DNA of 64,000 nt from Pseudomonas sp. B21-048 (GTDB lineage: Bacteria > Pseudomonadota > Gammaproteobacteria > Pseudomonadales > Pseudomonadaceae), in assembly GCF_024748615.1 (NCBI RefSeq), contig NZ_CP087168.1, forward strand, positions 2,232,001 through 2,296,000, read 5' to 3'. Shown here piece by piece: positions 41,106-50,280 of this stretch. A model generated the notes under the pieces. The model searched no databases. It saw only the letters and a program-made list of their open reading frames with translations, and was not told the origin of the DNA. Each line of letters opens with the position of its first letter. Position 1 is the stretch's first letter. The translations under genes and the position numbers were made by a program.

Positions 41106-44100
41106 ATGAGGATCGCTCAGATCGCGCCGCTCACCGAACGTTGTCCACCCCGTTTGTACGGTGGCACTGAGCGGATCGTGTCTTATCTGACCGAAGAGCT
41201 GGTGCGCCAGGGCCACGATGTCACGCTCTTCGCCAGCGGCGATTCGCAAACCTCGGCACGCCTGGAGTCAGGTGCGCCCCAGGCCCTGCGGTTCGATCCA
41301 CATGTCAAGGACGGGTTACCTCATCACATCCTGATGCTCGATCATGTCCTGCATCAGGCGGATCAATTCGACGTGATGCATTTTCATGTCGATATCTACC
41401 ATTTTCCCTTGATTCGACACTTGGCCGGGCGCAGCGTGACCACGCTTCACGGGCGTCTGGATATTGGGGATTACCAATCCTTTTATCCTCACTTTCCCGA
41501 GGTGCCGCTGGTTTCGGTGTCCAAGGCGCAACGCACCCCGGTGAAGGGTGACGTCAATTGGGTGGGCAATGTCTATCACGGCATTCCGGGCGATCTGCTG
41601 AGCTTCAACCCTGAGCCGAGCGGCGATTATCTGGTGTTTCTGGGGCGTATCTCACCCGAAAAACGCCCGGACCGCGCCATAGAGATTGCCTCGAAGGCCG
41701 GGCTGTCATTGAAGATCGCGGCCAAGGTCGACAAGGCTGATCAGGTGTATTGGGAAGAAGTCATCGCACCGATGATCGCGACCCATCCGAATGTCGAATT
41801 TCTCGGCGAGATCGATGAATCCCAAAAGGCAGACTTGCTGGGCAATGCCCGCGCATTGATCTTTCCCATCGACTGGCCCGAGCCGTTCGGTCTGGTCATG
41901 ATCGAAGCCATGGCCTGCGGCACGCCGGTGATCGCGTTTGGTCAGGGCTCGGTGCCGGAAGTGATCGACGAGGGCGTGTCCGGTTACATCGTCGATGGCG
42001 TCGCCGGGGCGGTCGCGGCGGTGCAGCGGTTGGGAGAGTTGGATCGGCGCAAGGTGCGAGCCAGGTTTGACGAACGGTTCACGGTCGAGTGTATGACCCA
42101 TCACTATCTGGAGTTGTATCGCCATCTGACGGCGGGCAATACCTATGGGCATCCCTCCACACCCTTCGATATTCCGGCCACCGCGTCGCTGCAAGAGTTG
42201 CGTTTGCGCAACCTGAAAAACAACGACACCTTCGCCGTGTTCGATCCCAATGGCGACGTGCTGTTTGCGGACGACAGCCCGCAAGGGATTTTCCATACCG
42301 ATACCCGACACCTGTCCGGGCTCTACCTGACACTTAACGGCGCGCGGCCGTTGTTGCTCAGTTCCACGCTGCGTGATGACAACGCGATGCTGACCTGCGA
42401 CCTGACCAATCCGGACCTGTTCGATGCCAATGGTGAAAAAATTCTGCACCACGATTTGATCCATTTGCGCCGCTCACGGTTCTTGTGGAAGGGCTCCTGT
42501 TATGAACGCCTGACCCTGCGCAATTTCGACGACTCGCCCCAGCATCTGCAATTGAGGATCCAGTTCGCAGCTGACTTCAAAGACCTGTTCGAAGTTCGCG
42601 GTGCCCGGCGCCCGCAACGCGGAGAGGGGCATCGGGCAGAGATTACCGATGAAGAGGTGGTGCTTTCCTACACCGGCCTGGACCACAAACGGCGCATGAC
42701 CCGCCTGCGTTTCGCCCCGGTGCCGACTAGCCTGACCTGCGATTCGGCGTTGTTCGAGGTCCGACTGGCTCCGGGAGAAAGCCAGTCGCTGTTCATGGAC
42801 ATCAACTGCGGCGTGCCAAATCCACCTTTTACTGTGCGCCACGGGTTCTTTATTTCATTGCGCGATTCCCGGCGCGAGTTACGCACCTTCTCTTCGCGGG
42901 CGGCCTCTGTGGTGACCTCCCATGATGTGTTCAATGAGGCGGTCAGCCGCAGCGTTTCCGACCTCTACATGCTCATGACCAAAACCCGTGAGGGGCTATA
43001 TCCCTACGCCGGCATTCCATGGTTCAGCACTGTTTTCGGACGAGATGCGCTGATCACGGCATGGGAGATGCTGTGGTTCGATCCCGGTATCGCCAAAGGC
43101 GTACTCGGGCATCTGGCCGCCAACCAGGCAACCATTGTGGACCCTCACGCTGATTCTGAGCCCGGTAAAATCCTGCACGAAATAAGGCTGGGGGAAATGG
43201 CCGAGTTGGGCGAGGTGCCGTTCAGACGCTACTACGGCAGCATCGATTCCACGCCACTGTTCGTCATGCTGGCCGCTGCGTACCTGGAGCGCACCAATGA
43301 CCTGGGCACGCTGCGTCAGCTCTGGCCCAATATCGAAGCGGCGCTGACCTGGATCGAGGAATACGGCGACCGCGATGGCGATGGTTTTGTCGAATATGGC
43401 CGGCAGTCCGCCGAGGGGCTGATTAACCAAGGCTGGAAGGACAGCCACGATTCGGTTTTCCATGCCAATGGGCAATTGGCCGTGGGCCCGATTGCGATTG
43501 TCGAAGTTCAGGCCTACGTGTATGGCGCCTGGACCGGTGCCGCCAAAATCGCCCGTCGACTGGGTGATCCGGAGCGGGCCCAGCGCCTGAAATACAAGGC
43601 CCAACGCTTGCGCGAAGAATTCGATAACCGCTTCTTCGACGAAGAACTGGGCACTTATGTATTGGCCCTGGACGGGAGCAAAAAGCCCTGTCGAATCCGC
43701 ACCTCCAATGCCGGCCATGCCCTGTTCGCCGGCATCGCTTACCCGGAACGCGCGGCGACAGTCGTCGACACCCTGATGGACCGCTCATCCTTTTCCGGCT
43801 GGGGCGTGCGCACCGTCGCCTCTTCCCAGGCTCGTTATAACCCGATGAGTTATCACAACGGCTCGGTCTGGCCTCACGACAATGCGCTGATCGCTGCCGG
43901 CTTCGCCCGCTACGGTTACCGTCGGGACGCGGCGCGGATTTTCGAAGGACTGTTCGCCGCGTCGACCTACATCGATCTACGGCGCCTGCCGGAACTGTTC
44001 TGCGGCTTTGCCCGGCAACGCACCCAAGGGCCGACGTTTTATCCAGTCGCCTGCATGCCCCAGGCCTGGGCCGCCGCTGCGCCGTTGTCGATGATCCAGT

Positions 44101-44306
44101 CGTGTCTGGGGATGAGCTTCAGGCCGAGGAAGCTCAACATCCTGTTTGACGAACCGGTACTCCCGGCGTTTCTCGACACCATCGACTTGCGACGTTTGGC
44201 CGTGGGGGCTGAATGCGTGGACTTGATGCTCCGCCGCTCGGGGGAAAACGTCATGATCGAGGTTCTCGATCGCCAAGGGCCGGTGCGGATCCTGAGTACC
44301 AGTTAG
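41106..44306 (+). CDS. Fusion of a GT4 glycosyltransferase and an amylo-alpha-1,6-glucosidase-like domain
   Basis: 1066 residues in two enzymes. Residues ~1-345 are a GT-B, family-4-type glycosyltransferase (MRIAQIAPLTERCPPRLYGGTERIVSYL, LGRISPEKRPDRAIEIA, DWPEPFGLVMIEAMACGTPVIA with its E-x7-E). Residues ~365-580 match the N-terminal domain of glycogen-debranching-type proteins (NDTFAVFDPNGDVLF, FHTDTRHLSGLYLTL). Residues ~600-1060 are an (alpha/alpha)6 glucosidase barrel (AGIPWFSTVFGRDALITAWEM, GWKDSHDSV, YHNGSVWPHDNALIAAGFAR). It may build and trim an alpha-glucan or a glycosylated osmolyte. GGAGGG fixes the start at 41106. Single-gene unit. Confidence 0.87.
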   Translation: MRIAQIAPLTERCPPRLYGGTERIVSYLTEELVRQGHDVTLFASGDSQTSARLESGAPQALRFDPHVKDGLPHHILMLDHVLHQADQFDVMHFHVDIYHFPLIRHLAGRSVTTLHGRLDIGDYQSFYPHFPEVPLVSVSKAQRTPVKGDVNWVGNVYHGIPGDLLSFNPEPSGDYLVFLGRISPEKRPDRAIEIASKAGLSLKIAAKVDKADQVYWEEVIAPMIATHPNVEFLGEIDESQKADLLGNARALIFPIDWPEPFGLVMIEAMACGTPVIAFGQGSVPEVIDEGVSGYIVDGVAGAVAAVQRLGELDRRKVRARFDERFTVECMTHHYLELYRHLTAGNTYGHPSTPFDIPATASLQELRLRNLKNNDTFAVFDPNGDVLFADDSPQGIFHTDTRHLSGLYLTLNGARPLLLSSTLRDDNAMLTCDLTNPDLFDANGEKILHHDLIHLRRSRFLWKGSCYERLTLRNFDDSPQHLQLRIQFAADFKDLFEVRGARRPQRGEGHRAEITDEEVVLSYTGLDHKRRMTRLRFAPVPTSLTCDSALFEVRLAPGESQSLFMDINCGVPNPPFTVRHGFFISLRDSRRELRTFSSRAASVVTSHDVFNEAVSRSVSDLYMLMTKTREGLYPYAGIPWFSTVFGRDALITAWEMLWFDPGIAKGVLGHLAANQATIVDPHADSEPGKILHEIRLGEMAELGEVPFRRYYGSIDSTPLFVMLAAAYLERTNDLGTLRQLWPNIEAALTWIEEYGDRDGDGFVEYGRQSAEGLINQGWKDSHDSVFHANGQLAVGPIAIVEVQAYVYGAWTGAAKIARRLGDPERAQRLKYKAQRLREEFDNRFFDEELGTYVLALDGSKKPCRIRTSNAGHALFAGIAYPERAATVVDTLMDRSSFSGWGVRTVASSQARYNPMSYHNGSVWPHDNALIAAGFARYGYRRDAARIFEGLFAASTYIDLRRLPELFCGFARQRTQGPTFYPVACMPQAWAAAAPLSMIQSCLGMSFRPRKLNILFDEPVLPAFLDTIDLRRLAVGAECVDLMLRRSGENVMIEVLDRQGPVRILSTS

Positions 44307-44572
44307 CAGGATGAACGCGGCTTTATTCGCCTACGTTTTATCTGAACCATTGCGGCAAGTTGCGGGGCCGCTACGCGCCCCAGCGGGAGCAAGCTCCCTC
44401 GCCACAGGTGTGATGTCTCCTTCAAGAAACAATTGACTGGCTCTGCAATCAAGTCTTTGAGGGCGCCATCCATTCATCTGACGGACGGCCATCGCCCCCG
44501 ACCTATACTCAAATCAGCACGTTCTTTAGCGTCGGACACACCGTTCGGCGAAGACTGTAGGACACCGCGATC
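44307..44572. other. Intergenic region with REP sequence
   Basis: Besides a REP palindrome (GGGGCCGC and its partner, 44364-44406, reading CAGCGGGAGCAAGCTCCCTC) nothing could be supported. The last 60 bases should carry the lipoprotein promoter. Confidence 0.5.
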
Positions 44573-45634
44573 TTGAACCTGCGTTCGCTGATCGTCGCTG
44601 TGTTAGTGGTGCTGGCGGGATGCGCCACGCACACGCCTGCCCCGGTAATCGTGGTGCCGGTGGTCGTTTCCCAGAGCACCTGGCAGCAAGTGGATCGGGA
44701 AATTGTCGCCGCTTCGCAACAGGCCACCGAACAGGCCAGGGTCTACGCCCGCGGGTCCATGGAACACTGGCGCACGCGGGTTTACCAGCAGACTGAAGAA
44801 GTCTTCATTCCGTGGTTCAGCAGCTACTGGACCCAGGAATGGATATCGATGAAGGTCAGTTGGTACGCCATCAACGCCGGGGATGAACAGGATGCTTCAT
44901 CCAAGCGCCTGGCAGCCTATCTGCTGGAGCAATATCAGCAACGCGTGTTGGCTCCGGTGGCGGTGGAGGTTGATCCCGACGCGATCCTCGGGCAGGCGAC
45001 AGCGTTTTACGTGCAACTGCTGGGTCAGCAACTCGAGGTTATTTCCAAACGTCATGGTGTGCCGATGGCGCAGCTCAACGGTCGTATCCAGAAAATCCCG
45101 GCTATTTCACTGGGCCCGCCGCCCGCCCGTGACGCATCGCTGTATCAGGTGGTGCACACCGAACTGAATGCATTGCCGGCCTACCTGGCACTGATCAACA
45201 AGATCCATACGGCGGGCGGCGAGAAGGGCATCGCCTCGACAGACGCCGGCATGGGGCCGGTGGCCAAACGTGCCAGCAAGCGAATAGAAGCCGAGATGGC
45301 TCCGCGAGGAGCAGCCAGTGCAGTGGCCGCCATGGCGGGGAAGGCGGCCGGGGCGCTGATTTCCGTGGGAGTGGCGGGGGTGCGCGCGATTATTCAGGCC
45401 AACGATCGGCCCGATAGCGAAGCGCTGATCCGCAGCAGCTTGGGTAATTCGTTCGACAAGGCATGGATGAAACTGGTGGATAACCCCGCCACCGGCGTCA
45501 TGGCCGGAACGCTGTACATGGCCAGGCAGATCGAGGGCAGCCTGGAGGAGACCGTCGAGCCGTCGGTCGGTCTGGATACTGGCGCTGTCGATTTTAGCCA
45601 CGCTGACTCGACTATCCAGCAGATCACCCCATAA
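44573..45634 (+). CDS. Predicted outer-membrane lipoprotein, function unknown
   Basis: 353 residues from a TTG start. A lipoprotein signal peptide is clear: NLRSLIVAVLVVLAGC with the lipobox LAGC at residue 17. The mature protein is helical, with RGSMEHWRTRVYQQTEEVFIPWFSSYWTQEWISMKVSWY, a dense aromatic stretch, then an alanine/glycine-rich hydrophobic segment (AVAAMAGKAAGALISVGVAGVRAI) that may contact membrane. No family recognised. AGGA lies about ten bases before the TTG. The DUF1428 gene begins 17 bases after its stop. Confidence 0.75.
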   Translation: MNLRSLIVAVLVVLAGCATHTPAPVIVVPVVVSQSTWQQVDREIVAASQQATEQARVYARGSMEHWRTRVYQQTEEVFIPWFSSYWTQEWISMKVSWYAINAGDEQDASSKRLAAYLLEQYQQRVLAPVAVEVDPDAILGQATAFYVQLLGQQLEVISKRHGVPMAQLNGRIQKIPAISLGPPPARDASLYQVVHTELNALPAYLALINKIHTAGGEKGIASTDAGMGPVAKRASKRIEAEMAPRGAASAVAAMAGKAAGALISVGVAGVRAIIQANDRPDSEALIRSSLGNSFDKAWMKLVDNPATGVMAGTLYMARQIEGSLEETVEPSVGLDTGAVDFSHADSTIQQITP

Positions 45635-45650
45635 CCCGAGGAGAACGATC

Positions 45651-46004
45651 ATGGCTTACGTTGATGGCTGCGTCTTTGCAGTGCCTACCGCCAACCGCGA
45701 AAAATTCAAGCAACACGCGCAATCCGCCGCCGCGATTTTCAAGGAAAACGGTGCGCTCAGTCTCGCCGAATGCTGGGGCAACGACGTCCCGGACGGCAAA
45801 GTGACCTCGTTTCCCATGGCAGTAAAACTCAAGGAAAACGAAACCGTGGTGTTTTCCTGGATCGTCTGGCCCGATAAAGCCACCCGTGATGCTGGGATGG
45901 CGAAACTCATGTCTGATCCGCGCATGCAACCCGATGTCAATCCAATGCCATTTGACGGTCAGCGAATGATTTTTGGCGGTTTCGATATGATCGTCAAAGC
46001 CTGA
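45651..46004 (+). CDS. DUF1428 family protein
   Basis: 117 residues. The sequence MAYVDGCVFAVPTANREKFKQHA, ALSLAECWGNDVPDGKVTSFPMAVKLKENETVVFSWIVWPDK and FDGQRMIFGGFDMIVKA follows the DUF1428 pattern, a ferredoxin-like alpha/beta fold (dimeric alpha-beta barrel group) without known activity. AGGAGAAC gives a strong start. It shares a transcript with the lipoprotein gene and ends at a hairpin (46013-46044). Confidence 0.87.
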   Translation: MAYVDGCVFAVPTANREKFKQHAQSAAAIFKENGALSLAECWGNDVPDGKVTSFPMAVKLKENETVVFSWIVWPDKATRDAGMAKLMSDPRMQPDVNPMPFDGQRMIFGGFDMIVKA

Positions 46005-46012
46005 ACTCAACG

Positions 46013-46044
46013 GCAGGATCACTCCGGCGTCGGGGTGATCCTGC
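46013..46044. terminator. Hairpin between DUF1428 and a convergent small gene
   Basis: GCAGGATCAC (46013-46022) and GTGATCCTGC (46035-46044) form a 10-bp perfect stem followed on the plus strand by AGCTTTTA. The arm overlaps the stop codon of the small convergent gene. Weak T-run, but a terminator is the simplest reading. Confidence 0.55.
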
Positions 46045-46213
46045 AGCTTTTACGGTTATGAATCTCGCTGTCCGACGGCCGCTCCTTGATGAACTCGAAG
46101 CGCGGTTCGCCTTCGTTGTAATGAACCAGCCAGCCCCATTCCAGTTCTGACTCATCCTGGCCGGGTTTCGGTGGCACGGCCCACCATGGCTCTTTGCTGA
46201 TGATCTGACGCAT
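46019..46213 (-). CDS. Small conserved-looking hypothetical protein
   Basis: 64 residues starting at MRQIISKEPWWAVPP, behind GGGAGG. It is rich in tryptophan and acidic residues (EPWWAVPPKPGQDESELEWGWLVHYNEG). No signal peptide or membrane segment. Function unknown; the strong ribosome-binding site and codon use support a real gene. Confidence 0.65.
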   Translation of the reverse strand: MRQIISKEPWWAVPPKPGQDESELEWGWLVHYNEGEPRFEFIKERPSDSEIHNRKSCRITPTPE

Positions 46214-46338
46214 GGCGCCCTCCCGTCGATTCGGTTGCATCAACTATAACGCGCAGGCGGGCAGGTGCCAGAAATGCACTTGCTGGTGCGATATCCCTTT
46301 GTAAAATCAAAGGGGCCCGAAACCTTGAGGTGGCAGAC

Positions 46339-46878
46339 ATGAGCGATGAAACCCGTGAGCCGTTCAAGCGGCTGTTCTTCGCCCTGAACTGCGCCCCCCA
46401 ACAACGCCGGGCCATCGCCCAATGGCGCAGTGCGCTGGAGCTCAATGTCGGGCGCCCGGTGCCGGCGGAAAACTTTCATCTGACGCTGCTGTTTCTCGGT
46501 ACGGTGGGGATGGCGCAGATAGCGGGCGTCTGCGAGGCCGCCGCCAATGTCCGGATGCCCGGCGTGCCGTTGACGGTGGTGCTTGATCGTCTGGAAGTCT
46601 GGCGTCGATCCGGCGTTTTATTGCTGGCACCCGCGCAGGCAGAACCGCAGTTGCTGCGGCTGGTGTATGCGCTGGAGCAGGCCATGTTGCCGTTTGGCTT
46701 TGAAGACACTCGTCGGGAATTTCGTCCACATTTGACTCTGATGCGCGACTACCGGGCGCCGGTTCCTGAATCCATTACGCCGCCAGAGTTTTTCTTGCGT
46801 GCGGATCGCTTTACCTTGTTCGAATCCCATAAAGGCCGGTATCGGGCGTTGGCCGAATGGCCGTTGGTCTCTGCATAA
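46339..46878 (+). CDS. thpR: RNA 2',3'-cyclic phosphodiesterase (2H family)
   Basis: 179 residues. Both HxTx motifs of the 2H phosphoesterase fold are present: NFHLTLLFLG near residue 50 and RPHLTLMRDYRAP near residue 130. FKRLFFALNCAPQQRRAIAQW opens the protein as usual. ThpR opens 2',3'-cyclic phosphate ends of RNA to 2'-phosphate and shows RNA-ligase activity in vitro. GAGG nine bases upstream favours the ATG at 46339 over a GTG at 46330. Confidence 0.9.
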   Translation: MSDETREPFKRLFFALNCAPQQRRAIAQWRSALELNVGRPVPAENFHLTLLFLGTVGMAQIAGVCEAAANVRMPGVPLTVVLDRLEVWRRSGVLLLAPAQAEPQLLRLVYALEQAMLPFGFEDTRREFRPHLTLMRDYRAPVPESITPPEFFLRADRFTLFESHKGRYRALAEWPLVSA

Positions 46879-46899
46879 AAAAAGGCGCCCGAGAGCGCC
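46877..46899 (-). terminator. Rho-independent terminator of the pot operon
   Basis: Leftwards, GGCGC-TCTCGG-GCGCC is followed by TTTTTTTAT. It is about 215 bases past the potI stop and overlaps the last bases of thpR on the other strand. Confidence 0.75.
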
Positions 46900-46979
46900 T
46901 GAAATTCACCTTGACCGAGGAAGCCAGGTGAAGCCGTTTTTCTACAGAGGAGTGGGGCGGTGGTAAGGCGCTGCGTACA

Positions 46980-47097
46980 TGATCGCTCCCACGCAGAGCG
47001 TGGGAACGATCAGAAATAGGCAGGTAGCCAGAATTTTTGGGGCCGCTTCGCAGCCCAGCGGGACGGTGCGGCGATCCGACAAGCTCCCTCGCCACAG
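46980..47097. repeat. Two repeat units downstream of potI
   Basis: The first (46980-47011) is a hairpin with arms GATCGCTCCCACGC and GCGTGGGAACGATC. The second (about 47039-47097) is a REP palindrome with GGGGCCGCTTCGCAGCCC and AAGCTCCCTCGCCACA. The second belongs to the same class as 4012-4152. Confidence 0.72.
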
Positions 47098-47114
47098 TTA
47101 ACTGAACCGCAGCA

Positions 47115-47999
47115 CTAAGCCGTCGCTTCAACCCGCTGCTTTTTCGGTTGCTGCCACGACTCGCTGGCGGTCTGGTCCATCGCTTCCTGGATCGCCCGTT
47201 TGCGGGTGGCTTCGGCTTTGCGGCTGAAGTACCAGACCATGAACGTGACGATCGATACCGCCAACAGAATCAAACTGGCCACGGCATTGATCTCAGGCTT
47301 CACGCCCAGACGCACCGCCGAGAACACTTCCATCGGCAACGTCGTCGAGCCGGGCCCGGAGACGAAACTCGCCAACACCAGATCATCCAGCGACAAGGCA
47401 AACGACATCATGCCGCCCGCCACCAGTGACGGCGCGATCATCGGAATGGTGATCAGAAAAAACACCTTGAACGGCCGCGCGCCGAGGTCCATGGCCGCTT
47501 CTTCGATGGACAGGTCCAGCTCACGTAAACGCGCCGACACCACCACCGCCACATACGCTGCGCAGAACGTGGTATGGGCGATCCAGATGGTGACAAGGCC
47601 ACGTTCCTGCGGCCACCCGATCAACTGGGCCATCGCCACGAACAGCAGCAACAGCGACAGACCGGTGATCACTTCCGGCATCACTAGCGGCGCCGTCACC
47701 AAACCACCAAACAGCGTGCGACCCTTGAAACGCGTCACACGGGTGAGCACGAAAGCGGCGAGTGTGCCCAATGCCACGGCGGCAATCGCGGTGTAGCAGG
47801 CAATTTCCAGGGAGCGCATCACCGAGCCCATCAGTTGCGAGTTGTCGAGCAGACCGACGTACCACTTCACCGACCAGCCGCCCCACACCGTCACCAGTTT
47901 CGAGGCGTTGAACGAGTAGATCACCAGAATCAGCATCGGCAGGTAGATAAACGACAGACCGAAAATCAGCATGAACTTTGAAAATCCGAAGCGTTTCAT
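47115..47999 (-). CDS. potI: Putrescine/polyamine ABC transporter permease
   Basis: 294 residues, six hydrophobic segments. The MetI-type permease EAA loop is LRELDLSIEEAAMDLGARPFKVFFLITIPMIAPSLVAG, and FVSGPGSTTLPMEVFSAVRLGVKPEINA is typical of PotI. It starts within the potH stop (ATGA overlap), so translation is coupled. Last gene of the potGHI unit; with PotH it forms the inner-membrane channel for putrescine-type amines. Fits the surrounding polyamine catabolic genes. Confidence 0.9.
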   Translation of the reverse strand: MKRFGFSKFMLIFGLSFIYLPMLILVIYSFNASKLVTVWGGWSVKWYVGLLDNSQLMGSVMRSLEIACYTAIAAVALGTLAAFVLTRVTRFKGRTLFGGLVTAPLVMPEVITGLSLLLLFVAMAQLIGWPQERGLVTIWIAHTTFCAAYVAVVVSARLRELDLSIEEAAMDLGARPFKVFFLITIPMIAPSLVAGGMMSFALSLDDLVLASFVSGPGSTTLPMEVFSAVRLGVKPEINAVASLILLAVSIVTFMVWYFSRKAEATRKRAIQEAMDQTASESWQQPKKQRVEATA

Positions 48000-48910
48000 C
48001 CCCGTCCCTCCATCTCTTTAGCCTGGCTGCGGTTGAACAGCAGAATCGGCACAATCAGGATCGCCAGCATCACCACCGCCAAGGCGGACGCCACCGGCCA
48101 GTCGCGGTTGTTGAAAAACTCCTGCCACAGCACGCGGCCGATCATCAGGGTTTCCGGGCCGCCCAACAGTTCCGGAATCACGAACTCACCGACCACTGGA
48201 ATGAACACCAGCATGCAGCCAGCGATGATCCCGTTCTTGGCCAGCGGCACAGTGATTTTCCAGAAGTTGTTGAAGTTGCTCGAACCCAGGTCCGACGCGG
48301 CTTCCAGCAAGCTGTGATCGTGCTTGACCAGGTTGGCGTACAGCGGCAACACCATGAACGGCAAGTACGCGTAAACCACCCCGATATAGACCGCCGTGTT
48401 GGTGTTGAGGATCTCGATCGGCTGCGACGTCAGCCCGGTCCACATCAGGAGCGCGTTGAACAAACCGTTGTTGCTGAGAATGCCCATCCACGCATAGACG
48501 CGGATCAGGATCGCGGTCCAGGTCGGCATCATGATCAACAGCAGCAAAACGTTCTGCGTTTCCTTGTTGGCCTTGGTGATGGCGTAGGCCATCGGGAAAC
48601 CAATCACCAGGCACATCAGCGTGCTTGAAAACGCGACCTTCAACGAGCCGAAGTAAGCCGAGATGTACAGCTCATCTTCGGTCAGCAGCGAATAGTTGCC
48701 GAGGTTCAGCAGCAGCTGAAATTTCTGTTCGGCGAAGGTGTAAATCTCGGAGTAGGGAGGAATGGCCAGCGCCGCTTCCGAGAAGCTGATCTTCATCACC
48801 AGGAAGAACGGCAACAGGAAAAACAGGCACAACCACAGGAACGGAATGCCGATGACCAGTTTGCGGCCACTGGGCACCAGGCGCAGGAACTGCTGATTGA
48901 AGGTTCTCAT
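47996..48910 (-). CDS. potH: Putrescine/polyamine ABC transporter permease
   Basis: 304 residues. The N-terminal cytoplasmic piece (MRTFNQQFLRLVPSGRKLVIG) leads into six membrane segments, with the EAA loop LVKHDHSLLEAASDLGSSNFNNFWKITVPLAKNGIIAG and MGGPETLMIG-like LGGPETLMIGRVLWQEFFNNRDWPVA, both typical of PotH. Its start overlaps the potG stop in ATGA and its stop overlaps the potI start. Confidence 0.9.
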   Translation of the reverse strand: MRTFNQQFLRLVPSGRKLVIGIPFLWLCLFFLLPFFLVMKISFSEAALAIPPYSEIYTFAEQKFQLLLNLGNYSLLTEDELYISAYFGSLKVAFSSTLMCLVIGFPMAYAITKANKETQNVLLLLIMMPTWTAILIRVYAWMGILSNNGLFNALLMWTGLTSQPIEILNTNTAVYIGVVYAYLPFMVLPLYANLVKHDHSLLEAASDLGSSNFNNFWKITVPLAKNGIIAGCMLVFIPVVGEFVIPELLGGPETLMIGRVLWQEFFNNRDWPVASALAVVMLAILIVPILLFNRSQAKEMEGRG

Positions 48911-50049
48911 GAGCGCAGTACCACGCCGCTGTCGTCTTCCCACCACACGTAGACCTGATCGTCCCAGGTCGGGCGCGCGCCACGGCGTTCGGCGTTGGCC
49001 ATGAACGACTGGACGATCTTGCCGCCGGGCAGCTCCACGTAAAACACCGAGTGGCCGCCGAGGTAGGCGATGTCATGCACCTTGCCTTCGGACCAGTTGT
49101 AGCGAGTCTCGGGCTTGAGGGTGCTGACCAGCATTTTTTCCGGGCGGATGGCGTAGGTGATCGACTTGTCCTGCACCGATGTACTCACGCCGTGGCCGAC
49201 GTAGATCTTCTGTTGCAGATCCGGGCTGTGGATGATCGCGTGACCTTCCAGATCCTCGATCACGGTGCCGTCGAAGGCGTTCACGTTGCCGATGAACTCG
49301 CAGACCATGCGGCTGACCGGGGCTTCATAGATGTCGACCGGGCTGCCGATCTGAGCGATCCAGCCCAGGTGCATGATCGCGATGCGCTCGGCCATGGTCA
49401 TGGCTTCTTCCTGATCGTGGGTCACCATCACGCAGGTCACGCCGACGCGCTCGATGATTTCCACCAACTCCAGTTGCATCTGCGAGCGCAGCTTTTTATC
49501 CAGCGCGCCCATCGGTTCGTCGAGCAACAGCAGCTTTGGTCGCTTGGCCAGCGAACGGGCCAACGCCACACGCTGACGCTGGCCGCCGGACAACTGATGC
49601 GGCTTGCGTTTGGCGTACTGGGTCATGTGCACCAGCCGCAGCATCTCTTCGACACGGGCGTCGATTTCGCTGGCGGGCAAACGGTCCTGCTTGAGGCCGA
49701 AGGCGATGTTCTGCGCCACTGTCATGTGCGGGAACAGTGCATAGGACTGGAACATCATGTTGATCGGCCGTTCGTACGGCGGCATGTCGGTGATGTCGAC
49801 ACCGTCGAGCAGAATCCGCCCTTCGGTCGGGCGTTCGAAGCCGGCGAGCATGCGCAGCAGCGTCGATTTACCCGAGCCGGAACCGCCGAGCAGGGCGAAG
49901 ATTTCCCCTTGATGGATCTCCAGGGACACATCGTCCACGGCGGTGGTTTCGTCGAATTTCTTGGTGACGCGGTCGACTTTCACCAGCACCTTTTTCGGTG
50001 CCTGGTGACCTTCAAGAGCCTTCCTGTAGATGCTGGAGGCGTTTGCCAT
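48907..50049 (-). CDS. potG: Polyamine ABC transporter ATPase
   Basis: 380 residues. Walker A is LLGGSGSGKSTLLRMLAG, the signature QLSGGQRQRVALARSLAKRP, Walker B LLLLDEPMGALD and the H-loop MVTHDQEEAMTMAERIAIM. A C-terminal TOBE domain follows (AIRPEKMLVS, VHDIAYLGGHSVFYVELPGG), as in PotA/PotG. GGGAG gives the start at 50049. Unlike in the E. coli potFGHI or Pseudomonas spu operons, no substrate-binding-protein gene stands upstream in the same unit. Confidence 0.91.
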   Translation of the reverse strand: MANASSIYRKALEGHQAPKKVLVKVDRVTKKFDETTAVDDVSLEIHQGEIFALLGGSGSGKSTLLRMLAGFERPTEGRILLDGVDITDMPPYERPINMMFQSYALFPHMTVAQNIAFGLKQDRLPASEIDARVEEMLRLVHMTQYAKRKPHQLSGGQRQRVALARSLAKRPKLLLLDEPMGALDKKLRSQMQLELVEIIERVGVTCVMVTHDQEEAMTMAERIAIMHLGWIAQIGSPVDIYEAPVSRMVCEFIGNVNAFDGTVIEDLEGHAIIHSPDLQQKIYVGHGVSTSVQDKSITYAIRPEKMLVSTLKPETRYNWSEGKVHDIAYLGGHSVFYVELPGGKIVQSFMANAERRGARPTWDDQVYVWWEDDSGVVLRS

Positions 50050-50280
50050 ATGAAACTCCCAACAGGTTTCAGTCATCGGGCCAACGCGGCCTGACTTAAG
50101 AGTGGATTGCAAACCCGAGCCGAGCGATGCGCGGGTGCCAGGGCTTATTCGGCACCGCCGTCCTGGCTGCCTGGTCGTACTTGTTGTTATTGCGGTTCAT
50201 CTATTACGTGAGCGACCGGCGCGCAAAGGCACGCCCGCCAGACTCACGGGGGCAGTTAAATCGTTAAATGCTTTTTGAAG
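50050..50280. other. Gap between puuD and potG where a binding-protein gene would be expected
   Basis: About 230 bases. Leftwards, an ATG at 50200-50198 opens a 34-codon frame (MNRNNNKYDQAARTA, VPNKPWHPRIARLGFAIHS) ending at 50096. It might be a small protein or the scar of a deleted gene, since it lacks a ribosome-binding site. No terminator was found. Confidence 0.3.
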
